Assembly: GCA_943330925.2 (NCBI GenBank)
Contig: CALQJP020000106.1
Location: 1-7,635 of the forward strand
Direction of reading: 5' to 3'
DNA from: Chryseobacterium gleum
GTDB taxonomy: Bacteria; Bacteroidota; Bacteroidia; Flavobacteriales_D; Sanyastnellaceae
DNA: 7,635 nt
Position numbers and translations under genes: made by a program. Shown in pieces: positions 1 through 6,368 of this stretch. The notes beneath the pieces were generated by a model. It was not told where the DNA came from. It ran no database searches and saw nothing but the letters and a program-made list of their open reading frames with translations. Position 1 is the stretch's first letter. Every line of letters begins with the position of its first letter.

Positions 1-421
1 AATCGGCGAAGGAGCCATTGCTAATTTCTGCAAGAACGTGCTTGAGCAAAAAGACCTTCACATCGAAGGAAGTGGCATGGCCATTCGTTCGTGGTGCTAC
101 ATCACCGACTTCATTGAAGCGCTGATGGTCATCTTCAACAAGCCTCACCAAGGCCCTGAGTGCTTCAATGTGGGCAACCCCTGGGCTATTGCCTCCACCG
201 TGAGCCTCGGTGAAGAAGTTATTCGCGCAGCAGGCGATTTAGCCGGTACACCCTCCCATTCGAAAATTGATTTCGTGCCCATGGACTTCACCGAGATTCG
301 TGTGCGCTATCCGAAAGTGAACAAACTGCGCGATATGTATGGCTGGCAGCCCAAAGTGAATCTTGCTCAGGGAGTATTCAACACGTTGAAATGGTTCAAA
401 GAAAATTATGAAAAAAATTAG
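1..421 (+). CDS. NAD-dependent sugar epimerase/dehydratase, C-terminal part (5' truncated by window)
   Basis: This is the end of an extended-SDR protein of the GalE/RmlB/WcaG type, which epimerises, dehydrates or reduces nucleotide-bound sugars in the cytoplasm. The frame is open from base 2 with no stop before the edge, so the GTG at 38 is an internal valine and not a start. About 139 residues are visible. The stretch GSGMAIRSWCYITDFIEALM matches the family's 'G-x-G-x-x-x-R-x-x-x-Y-x-x-D' segment of the substrate-binding domain. FNVGNP follows, then a late 'YGWQPKVNLAQGVFNTLKWF', typical of the final helix where these enzymes end. The Rossmann GxxGxxG and the catalytic S/T-YxxxK lie off the window, so the reaction cannot be named. 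The stop TAG overlaps the next gene's start by 14 bases, implying co-transcription and coupling with the dehydrogenase. Confidence 0.9.
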   Translation, partial: IGEGAIANFCKNVLEQKDLHIEGSGMAIRSWCYITDFIEALMVIFNKPHQGPECFNVGNPWAIASTVSLGEEVIRAAGDLAGTPSHSKIDFVPMDFTEIRVRYPKVNKLRDMYGWQPKVNLAQGVFNTLKWFKENYEKN

Positions 422-1682
422 TGTAGTAGGATTCGGGAAGATTGGCCAAGCCATTGTGGCCAACATGCTTAAAAACGGTATTCAGGTAGTTGCTGTCGAT
501 ATCAATCCGCAGCTGCACCGCGTTTTTTCCGAAGGCCAATATGAAACCAACGAGCCCGGTCTTGCCGAGGCACTGACGTCCTCTTTCGCCGCCGGGCAGT
601 TGATTGTAACCAACGACTTCTCGCAAGTGCACGACAGTGCAGCAGTGATTGTGGCCATCCCCTTGTTGGTTGATCAGCAAAAGAACATACTCGATGAGCC
701 ATTCCTGAATTGCTTCCGTGAGTTGGCTCCACATTTCAGCAACAATGTTTTAATTGTTATTGAAACATCGATACCGGTAGGCTACGGCCGCGATGTAGTG
801 GTTCCTGCCATTGAGTCGACCGGCAAAAAACACGGCACCGACTTCTTGCTGGTGCATAGCCCTGAACGCATCAAGAGCGGCACCATGCTCGAGCAATTAT
901 TGCGCACGCCGAAAGTGATTGGCGGCGTATCGCCGGAGGCTACTGAAAAAGCCCTCGAGATTTATCAGTGGTTTTTCGATCGCTCACTCATCCACATCGT
1001 GGACAGCATTGAAGCAGCCGAAATGGTGAAGCTGGCCGGCATGGCCTACCGCGATGTGAACATTGCGCTATCCAACCAACTGGCTGCATTCTCCAATCGC
1101 ATCGGCGTGAATTTCGCTGATCTCATTCCACTCATCAACACCGACGGCGAAGCGCATTTGTTGCAGCCCGGTATTGGTGTAGGCGGACACTGCACGCCCG
1201 TATATCCTTACTTCCTCATCAATAACTTCAAGCAAGCAGGCCTCGACTTTGAATTGGCCAGCAGAAGCCGCGTGATCAACGACGAAATGGCGGCATATGC
1301 AGTGGCTCTTGCGTCGATGCATGTGTCCAACAAGAAAGCCTTGATACTCGGATTGAGCTTCCGCCCCAACATCAAGGAAGACACCTTCAGCACCAGTTAT
1401 TTGCTGCGCGAAGCATTGCTGAAAAACAACTTCGAGGTATGTCTGCACGACACCGAATTCAGCGCAGCTGAAATTGAGAAGAAGGGATTCACCCCTGCCG
1501 CCGACGTGTATTCAACCGCATCGGAAGCCGTGTTTTTGGTAACCATGCACAAAGAATATCAGCACCTCGACTATGCCGCGTTGCACGCCTCAGGTGTGCG
1601 TGTCATCATTGACGGGCGCAATCAACTCAACAAACAACAAGTAGAACAAGCCGGTATTCGATACATCGGCATTGGAAGATAA
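408..1682 (+). CDS. UDP-sugar 6-dehydrogenase family protein (UDP-ManNAc/UDP-Glc dehydrogenase type) with altered active site
   Basis: A 424-residue protein of the UDP-glucose/UDP-N-acetylmannosamine dehydrogenase family, whose members oxidise C6 of a UDP-sugar to a carboxylate with two NAD+. Domains run in normal order: NAD-binding Rossmann fold with GFGKIG at 8-13, ETSIPVG at 119-125, SPERIKSG at 151-158, the central helix EMVKLAGMAYRDVNIA at 205-220 with the catalytic Lys at 208, GVGGHCTPVYPYF at 257-269 with the catalytic Cys at 262, then a C-terminal UDP-binding domain from about 310 (LGLSFRPN) ending in GIRYIGIGR. Length is normal. Oddities: the position four after the catalytic Lys, normally Asn, is Met212; the position four after the catalytic Cys, normally Asp, is Tyr266; the Arg of the C-domain D-x-R-x-S signature aligns with Thr326. 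Family membership is secure. Whether it performs the usual four-electron oxidation is not. ATG at 408 sits just before the Rossmann strand and inside the preceding gene's end. Confidence 0.9.
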   Translation: MKKISVVGFGKIGQAIVANMLKNGIQVVAVDINPQLHRVFSEGQYETNEPGLAEALTSSFAAGQLIVTNDFSQVHDSAAVIVAIPLLVDQQKNILDEPFLNCFRELAPHFSNNVLIVIETSIPVGYGRDVVVPAIESTGKKHGTDFLLVHSPERIKSGTMLEQLLRTPKVIGGVSPEATEKALEIYQWFFDRSLIHIVDSIEAAEMVKLAGMAYRDVNIALSNQLAAFSNRIGVNFADLIPLINTDGEAHLLQPGIGVGGHCTPVYPYFLINNFKQAGLDFELASRSRVINDEMAAYAVALASMHVSNKKALILGLSFRPNIKEDTFSTSYLLREALLKNNFEVCLHDTEFSAAEIEKKGFTPAADVYSTASEAVFLVTMHKEYQHLDYAALHASGVRVIIDGRNQLNKQQVEQAGIRYIGIGR

Positions 1683-1688
1683 TTGCAC

Positions 1689-2819
1689 ATGATACCTATC
1701 GCTAAACCTTACCTTACCGAACACGATGCGCAAGCCGCCTACGACGCGATCATGTCGGGTTGGATAACTCAAGGGCCGCGTGTACAAGAGTTTGAAGAAA
1801 AATTCGCTGCCTACACCGGAGCGAAACATGCCGTTGCCGTGAGCAATTGCACAACGGGCTTGCACCTCGCTATGATCGTGGCAGGCATACAGGCAGGCGA
1901 CGAGGTAATATGCCCCAGCATGAGCTACATCGCCACGGCCAACAGCATCATGTACATGGGCGCAACACCGGTGTTCGCAGAAGTACACCCGGAAACCTAC
2001 AACCTCGATGTAGCAGATGCAGAACGTCGCATCACTCCTAAAACGAAAGCCATCTTGCTCGTGCACCAAATAGGAATGCCGGCCGATATCGATGCGTTTT
2101 CTGCGCTTTGCAAAAAATACAACCTGATTTTGATTGAAGATGCAGCATGCGCAGCAGGCTCATCGTACCACGGAAAAAAAATCGGATCGCACTCCGACCT
2201 GGTGTGTTTTTCATTTCACCCCAGAAAAGTAATCAGCACCGGCGACGGAGGCATGGTAACCACCAACAACGACGCCTATGCCGAGCGCATGAAGTTGTTG
2301 CGTCAGCACGGCATGAGTGTCAATGCCGGAGCTCGCCATGGAGCCACCAAAATCATCTTTGAAGATCATCTGGAAGTAGCCTACAACTACCGCATGACCG
2401 ACATACAAGCGGCGGTGGGTATTCAGCAGCTGGCCAAACTCGATTGGATTGTAGAAGAGCGTCGAAAAATCGCTGCACGCTATCTTACCGAATTGGCCGA
2501 TATCGATTGCATTCGCCTGCCACGCGAGGAAAGCGGATCTTTCACCAACTGGCAATCTTTTAGCATTTACCTGAAAGAAAATGCGCCTATGTCGCGCAAT
2601 GAACTGATGCAGGCATTGCTTGATAAAGGCATCGCCTCACGTCGTGGCGTGATGACCTCACACCGCGAAACAGCTTACAAAGCAATGTGCGAAGGATTGT
2701 CGCTACCGCGCACCGAAGAGGCATGCGACCGAAGCATCATTATTCCGCTCTATGTGCCGATGGAAGCAAACGATGTGAGCACCGTAATAAACGCCTTGCG
2801 CGAGTTGCTGGCGGTTTAA
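1689..2819 (+). CDS. DegT/DnrJ/EryC1/StrS-family PLP aminotransferase (sugar aminotransferase)
   Basis: A 376-residue fold-type I PLP enzyme that transfers an amino group, usually from glutamate, to a keto group of a nucleotide-linked sugar. The N-terminal IPIAKPYLTEHD and the segment SGWITQGPRVQEFEEKFA are standard for the family. SNCTTGLHLA supplies the phosphate-binding loop, EDAACAAGS carries the PLP-ring Asp (Asp151), and SFHPRKVISTGDGGMVTT carries the Schiff-base Lys (Lys180). YNYRMTDIQAAVGIQQL (starting near 2380) and the C-terminal IIPLYVPM complete the signature. All expected catalytic residues are present. I chose ATG 1689 over the in-frame TTG at 1683, which directly abuts the upstream stop; GGAAG at 1674-1678 lies 10 bases before the ATG. 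The gap to the dehydrogenase is 6 bases. Which ring position (3 or 4) is aminated cannot be read from the sequence; perosamine-type 4-amination and WbpE-type 3-amination are both possible. Confidence 0.93.
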   Translation: MIPIAKPYLTEHDAQAAYDAIMSGWITQGPRVQEFEEKFAAYTGAKHAVAVSNCTTGLHLAMIVAGIQAGDEVICPSMSYIATANSIMYMGATPVFAEVHPETYNLDVADAERRITPKTKAILLVHQIGMPADIDAFSALCKKYNLILIEDAACAAGSSYHGKKIGSHSDLVCFSFHPRKVISTGDGGMVTTNNDAYAERMKLLRQHGMSVNAGARHGATKIIFEDHLEVAYNYRMTDIQAAVGIQQLAKLDWIVEERRKIAARYLTELADIDCIRLPREESGSFTNWQSFSIYLKENAPMSRNELMQALLDKGIASRRGVMTSHRETAYKAMCEGLSLPRTEEACDRSIIIPLYVPMEANDVSTVINALRELLAV

Positions 2820-2829
2820 AAATGAAACG

Positions 2830-4284
2830 ATGATGATTGAACAATCCTTGCTACCCTCGAGAAGAACGCTGTTCAATTGGTTTCTGTTCATACTTGCAGC
2901 CAAAGTGCTTTGGCTCGTCTTGTTTACCGCACTGCGCAATCCTCAATGGAATCCCATACTCTCAGTTGGCACTATTGGCCTGTATGGCGGCGATAGCAAA
3001 ACGTATTACTACCCTGTAGAACAACTCATTGCTACGGGCGAATACTATGGCATGTGCAGAATGCCCGGCGTATTGCCTGTATACTGGCCATTGCGCATGT
3101 TTCTTTCGCAAACAGATGCACAACAGGCAGTAGTAGTGTTGCAAGTGATTTTTGACAGCGTGGCTACCTTGCTCCTGGCCATACTGGCCTTCCGCTTATT
3201 CGCGAACCGACGAGCATTTCATGCAACCATTCTTCTTTCATGTGCTACAACTTTTATTGCGTTGCGGAATGTGTACCTGCTGTCTGACAGCTTTTGTATT
3301 TCTGCGCTCATCACTGCTTTCTTCTTTCTTTCATCCTACTTTCTATCGCACCGTAAATCGCTGCTTCTATATGCGGGTTTGTTTCTCACCTGGGCCATTT
3401 TCCTCCGACAAATCACCTTGCTTGCAGCACCGGTTATGGCCGCTATGGTGCTATTCCATCATTGGAAAGCAGGAAAAAAAATAGTGCAGGCCGGTTTTCT
3501 GTTAGCGCTGCCTCTGGCGCTTTCACTCGGGGCTTGGACCCTCCGCAACCACATTACCTATGGACGCAATGTGGTGCTGGTAGCGCCATTGGATGAATGC
3601 ATGTCCAACCTTACCCCCGAGCTCACGGCCATTCGAAACCTGATAATTACGTTGGGGGAAGATTTCCAACCCTGGTCGAAAGGAGGCGGTGCGTACTGGT
3701 TTTTTAATCAGCCCATCAACGATCGAACCCAAGGCCCATTCATTGAACGCCACTTTACCGCCTGCATGAAAGAAGGTGAACTCGTGCAACTGCGTTCCGA
3801 TTACCGCGCACTTTCCGACACCTCATTGACACCAAGTGCGCACGATTCACTGCAGCAATCGGTGGTGCAACGGGCAAACACATATACTGCATCCTATAAA
3901 AATGAGCATGTGTGGGATTACCGTGTAGGCAACAAAATTCGTTTCGCGCGGCTCTTTCTTTTCCCCGGCCGCATAGACGATATTCCATTTCCGTCGGTCG
4001 ATAAAATGAACCTGGTGCAAAAAGGAATCAAGACGTGGAGTTTACTATCGCTTTGGCTGGTGCATGCATTGGCAATGTTTGTAGCCGCCTGGTGGCTCAT
4101 CCGGATGCGACGTGAGCTGTTGTTGTGGGCGTTTCTACCCTTCAGTTTTATTGCAGTACTGAGCTATCTGGGATATATCGAGCAACGTTATCTGGCAACG
4201 TCATTCCCGTTTTTTATTCTCATGATTGCCGGCGCTTTCGCACAGTGGAAAGCCAAGCGCAGTGTCAACGCTCAGCCGCGCTGA
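2830..4284 (+). CDS. Multi-spanning GT-C glycosyltransferase, GT39/ArnT-like
   Basis: A 484-residue membrane protein, probably an undecaprenyl-phosphate-sugar-dependent transferase acting on the outer face of the inner membrane. Hydrophobic spans lie near 14-35, 100-123, 133-150, 152-173, 178-196, 198-210, 219-237, 404-425, 429-448 and 455-473. Positive clusters at 126-128, 174-176, 211-217, 425-428 and 473-477 fit cytoplasmic loops, giving an even span count with both ends inside. The first outer loop has GGDSKTYYYPVE (Asp55), placed like the catalytic acidic residue of GT-C enzymes, followed by MCRMPG. WAIFLRQ and the late EQRYLATSFPFF also resemble GT39-type proteins. A soluble outer loop of about 165 residues separates spans seven and eight. 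Start: ATG ATG at 2830/2833, 10 bases after the aminotransferase stop, with no Shine-Dalgarno. The 3' end overlaps the convergent small membrane gene by 20 bases. Sequence identity to named families looks low, so the acceptor is unknown. Confidence 0.75.
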   Translation: MMIEQSLLPSRRTLFNWFLFILAAKVLWLVLFTALRNPQWNPILSVGTIGLYGGDSKTYYYPVEQLIATGEYYGMCRMPGVLPVYWPLRMFLSQTDAQQAVVVLQVIFDSVATLLLAILAFRLFANRRAFHATILLSCATTFIALRNVYLLSDSFCISALITAFFFLSSYFLSHRKSLLLYAGLFLTWAIFLRQITLLAAPVMAAMVLFHHWKAGKKIVQAGFLLALPLALSLGAWTLRNHITYGRNVVLVAPLDECMSNLTPELTAIRNLIITLGEDFQPWSKGGGAYWFFNQPINDRTQGPFIERHFTACMKEGELVQLRSDYRALSDTSLTPSAHDSLQQSVVQRANTYTASYKNEHVWDYRVGNKIRFARLFLFPGRIDDIPFPSVDKMNLVQKGIKTWSLLSLWLVHALAMFVAAWWLIRMRRELLLWAFLPFSFIAVLSYLGYIEQRYLATSFPFFILMIAGAFAQWKAKRSVNAQPR

Positions 4285-4630
4285 TGATCAGAATGCCCGT
4301 CAAGATGAGCACCAGGCCCAGGTAATGTGCCCATCCAATTCGTTCTTCGAAAAGAAAATACCCAACTGCCAGGGTAAACAAGAAGTTGACTCCTGTGGCA
4401 ACCGGGTTGACCAGTGAAATTTTTGCGATACTCAGCGCTTTGATGAGCACCAAAGCAGAGATGAATACAACCGCAAACCCTGCCATCACCCGAAAGCGAA
4501 ACAAAAAGAAAAAGTACTCCGAAAGGCCACTCAGTTTGGTTCCTTTCAATTCGGTTTTGATGAGTGCTGCACCCGACACATTGAGCGCTGCATACACGAT
4601 ACTATAGATTACTACTGGGATAAAATTCAC
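4265..4630 (-). CDS. Small four-span DMT/SMR-type membrane protein, ArnE/ArnF-like candidate lipid-linked sugar flippase
   Basis: A 121-residue, almost wholly hydrophobic protein with four predicted spans near 3-25, 48-66, 72-92 and 101-118. FLFEERIGWAHYLGLVLILTG at the end has the family's 'E-x-x-x-x-x-x-x-G-x-x-L-I-x-x-G' pattern of EamA/SMR transporters. Size and span count match the Arn flippase subunits (about 110-130 residues) and SMR pumps, half of an ordinary ten-span EamA protein. Its position directly after a GtrB/ArnC-like transferase favours flipping of undecaprenyl-phosphate sugar over drug export; this is inference from context. Only one such gene is visible, so it would act as a homodimer, unlike the ArnE/ArnF pair. 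It starts at GTG 4630, sharing four bases (GTGA) with the upstream stop, and an AAAGGA lies 8 bases ahead. Its last six codons and stop lie inside the end of the opposing GT-C gene. Confidence 0.8.
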   Translation of the reverse strand: MNFIPVVIYSIVYAALNVSGAALIKTELKGTKLSGLSEYFFFLFRFRVMAGFAVVFISALVLIKALSIAKISLVNPVATGVNFLFTLAVGYFLFEERIGWAHYLGLVLILTGILIISAAER

Positions 4631-5565
4631 GGTTCAATTCCTTTATGGTCTTCAATGAGAAACAGCGGGCGTTTGCGCGACTCTTCCAAATTTCGCCAAA
4701 GATACTCACCAAGTACGCCCAGCATCAACATTTGAAGTCCGCCAATAATCAATGTTACTACCATCAGTGATGCCCAGCCTTCGATGGGATGGCCCACCAT
4801 AAAACGCATGACGACTACAAAAAGAGCATAGGAGAAACCGGAAAACGCGGCAACAAATCCTACCAGCGACATGAAGCGCATGGGCAGATACGAAAACCCA
4901 ACGAAAGCATCGGCAAACGCGTTGAGCTTCTTGGACAATGTCCATTTCGACCTTCCAAACTTGCGCTCCTCCTTCACATAAGGAATTTCTGTTTGCTTAA
5001 ATCCGAGCCACGAGATAAGAGCTCCAAGGCTAGGCTTGCTGCCGGCCGACTGTACCAGCCCATCAACCACCTTGCGATCCATCAAGGCATAATCGGCACC
5101 CTTTTTCGGAAAATGAATGTCGGTCGTGCTGTTGAGCAATCGGTAAAACATATTGGAGAAAAAAACCGAGGTGCGCGACACACCGCGTCGCTCGGCACGC
5201 ACCGCCCAGGTTACGTCGTAGCCTTCTTCCCATTTCACGATCATGTCTTCAACGAGCTCGGGCGGATCCTGCAAATCGGCGGCAAGGAACACAGCCGCGT
5301 CACCCTTGCAGTATTTCATGCCCGCAATGATGGCCACGTGGCTCCCGGAGTTGCGTGAAAGACGAATAAACTTGAGGTAGTCGCGCTCTGCACACAGTCG
5401 GTGCATCAGCGCCGGAGAACCGTCCGTCGAATGATCGTCGACCAACAGCACTTCTACATTCACCTTATTGCGCAGACGAGCTACGAAAACATCGAGGCGC
5501 TCAATAAGCAAATGAAGACCTTCGGCTTCATTGTAACACGGTATTACAAACGAAATGAGTTTCAT
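4627..5565 (-). CDS. GtrB/ArnC/DPM1-like polyprenyl-phosphate glycosyltransferase (GT2)
   Basis: A 312-residue inner-membrane enzyme that moves a sugar from a nucleotide donor onto undecaprenyl phosphate on the cytoplasmic side. The N-terminal GT-A domain shows SFVIPCYNEAEG at 5-16, LVDDHSTDGS at 41-50 for nucleotide binding, and AADLQDPPEL at 95-104 with the metal-binding D-x-x-D type motif. RKFGRSKW at 201-208 is the R-x-G-x-S-K-W signature of GtrB/ArnC proteins. Two C-terminal spans follow, near 231-254 and 264-288, ending LGEYLWR, as in that family. Length is typical. The start ATG at 5565 lies 14 bases after the amidohydrolase stop; no Shine-Dalgarno is evident. The stop TGA overlaps the next gene's GTG. 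The family is clear, but the transferred sugar (glucose, an aminosugar, or another) cannot be told from the sequence. Confidence 0.92.
   Translation of the reverse strand: MKLISFVIPCYNEAEGLHLLIERLDVFVARLRNKVNVEVLLVDDHSTDGSPALMHRLCAERDYLKFIRLSRNSGSHVAIIAGMKYCKGDAAVFLAADLQDPPELVEDMIVKWEEGYDVTWAVRAERRGVSRTSVFFSNMFYRLLNSTTDIHFPKKGADYALMDRKVVDGLVQSAGSKPSLGALISWLGFKQTEIPYVKEERKFGRSKWTLSKKLNAFADAFVGFSYLPMRFMSLVGFVAAFSGFSYALFVVVMRFMVGHPIEGWASLMVVTLIIGGLQMLMLGVLGEYLWRNLEESRKRPLFLIEDHKGIEP
4639..4644 (-). promoter_or_regulatory. Shine-Dalgarno-like site for the GTG-started small membrane protein
   Basis: On the - strand AAAGGA is followed by 8 bases and then the GTG at 4630. It lies within the last codons of the glycosyltransferase gene. 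This is the best ribosome-binding match at any start in the window, and it supports the GTG as the true start of a coupled gene with a 4-base GTGA overlap. Confidence 0.55.
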
Positions 5566-5579
5566 GAATCGTCGGTGGG

Positions 5580-6368
5580 TTAAGGCAATGCAATATCCAA
5601 CAATTTCGCAATATTGAGCCCTAAAATATTTGCTCGCTTCTCGGGTGCAATGGGGCCCACCACTTCATCAAAGTCTTGCAACGCCTGCAAAATGGAGACC
5701 TCCGGAAAGTCGCTTGCCCAAATAATGCGTCGGTCGTAATGATGACAAAGCCAGCGTATATCGCTTGCCACCGAGGTACTTTTATACTTGGAGAGCGTCA
5801 TGCTTAAATCGATGTGCACATGGTGCAGGTCGCGACACATTTCGGCAATCTGCAAAATGCGTGTGCCACCACCGTGCATGATAATCAAATTGCTGTTGCG
5901 CATCGTTTGCGCGAGATCGAAGAAGTAAACGGCAGGATCGATTGCCCCCGGTGTATTGCGGTCGTGCAGTAAACCGCACACGCCTATGACCATCGGTATT
6001 TCTAATTCATCGTTTGCACGCACCACTGCATAAAATCGTTCGTCGGCGGCATGGTACTTTCCAAAGCGGTTATGAAATTTCACGAACCGTTTTTTGCCGT
6101 CGCCAAACTCCGCCCGAAAGGCCGCTGAGGCTGCTGAAGGTGAATCGTGAGCCGCCGGATTGAACGTGCATGCATGAAGAATTTTCTTGTCGGAGGCTAT
6201 CAACTTTTCCTGTTCGGAGTTGCCTATCGTTCCGGGTAATGGAACTGCAATGGCTGCATCGATGCCGGCTTCTTCGATGCATGCGCGAAGCCGTTCAATC
6301 GAAGCATCGTGAGGTGTTGTGAACCACTTGCCGTTTGCTGTAATGTGCACATTTGCATCAATAATCAT
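5580..6368 (-). CDS. Amidohydrolase-2 (ACMSD-like) TIM-barrel metal-dependent hydrolase or decarboxylase
   Basis: A 262-residue cytoplasmic protein of the amidohydrolase_2 group, which includes hydrolases, lactonases and decarboxylases. It begins IIDANVHI (Asp4, His8), matching the first-strand D-x-H-x-H metal motif with Asn6 in place of the first His. KFHNRF at 97-102 lies at the second-strand region, IIMHGGG at 162-168 gives the barrel His165, and WASDFP at 217-222 gives the late Asp220. The end, KRANILGLNIAKLL, is the standard closing helix of this family. The length is on the short side. It starts ATG 6368, sharing ATGA with the ATP-grasp stop, so the two proteins are probably made in step and act on linked chemistry. 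The substrate is unknown. Possible roles are removing an acyl group, opening or closing a lactam or lactone, or decarboxylation; none is shown by the sequence alone. Confidence 0.82.
   Translation of the reverse strand: MIIDANVHITANGKWFTTPHDASIERLRACIEEAGIDAAIAVPLPGTIGNSEQEKLIASDKKILHACTFNPAAHDSPSAASAAFRAEFGDGKKRFVKFHNRFGKYHAADERFYAVVRANDELEIPMVIGVCGLLHDRNTPGAIDPAVYFFDLAQTMRNSNLIIMHGGGTRILQIAEMCRDLHHVHIDLSMTLSKYKSTSVASDIRWLCHHYDRRIIWASDFPEVSILQALQDFDEVVGPIAPEKRANILGLNIAKLLDIALP

Noticed and set aside
411..417. Run of seven A in the epimerase/dehydrogenase overlap as a programmed frameshift site making a fusion
   Set aside because: The run comes from Lys codons after the dehydrogenase's own ATG at 408; both genes have normal ends, so ordinary coupling explains the overlap.
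38..421. GTG at 38 as the start of the first gene
   Set aside because: The frame continues open to the window edge with epimerase-like residues ahead of it, so the gene is truncated rather than starting there.
1590..2069. - strand open frame of 159 codons spanning the dehydrogenase/aminotransferase junction
   Set aside because: It is antisense to two real genes and its translation shows no recognisable motif.
2822..2833. Three-codon open frame (ATG AAA CGA TGA) overlapping the GT-C start as a leader peptide
   Set aside because: It is very short, has no Shine-Dalgarno or hairpin nearby, and could easily occur by chance in A-rich spacer.
4255..4300. Possible bidirectional terminator at the convergent junction
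   Set aside because: Only weak partial palindromes (around CTGATGATCAG) and no T-run were visible by eye; the sequence is also coding on both strands.
4789..5358. + strand open frame of 189 codons
   Set aside because: It is antisense to the GtrB-like gene, whose motifs are intact; its translation is basic and low in hydrophobic order, as expected of a shadow.
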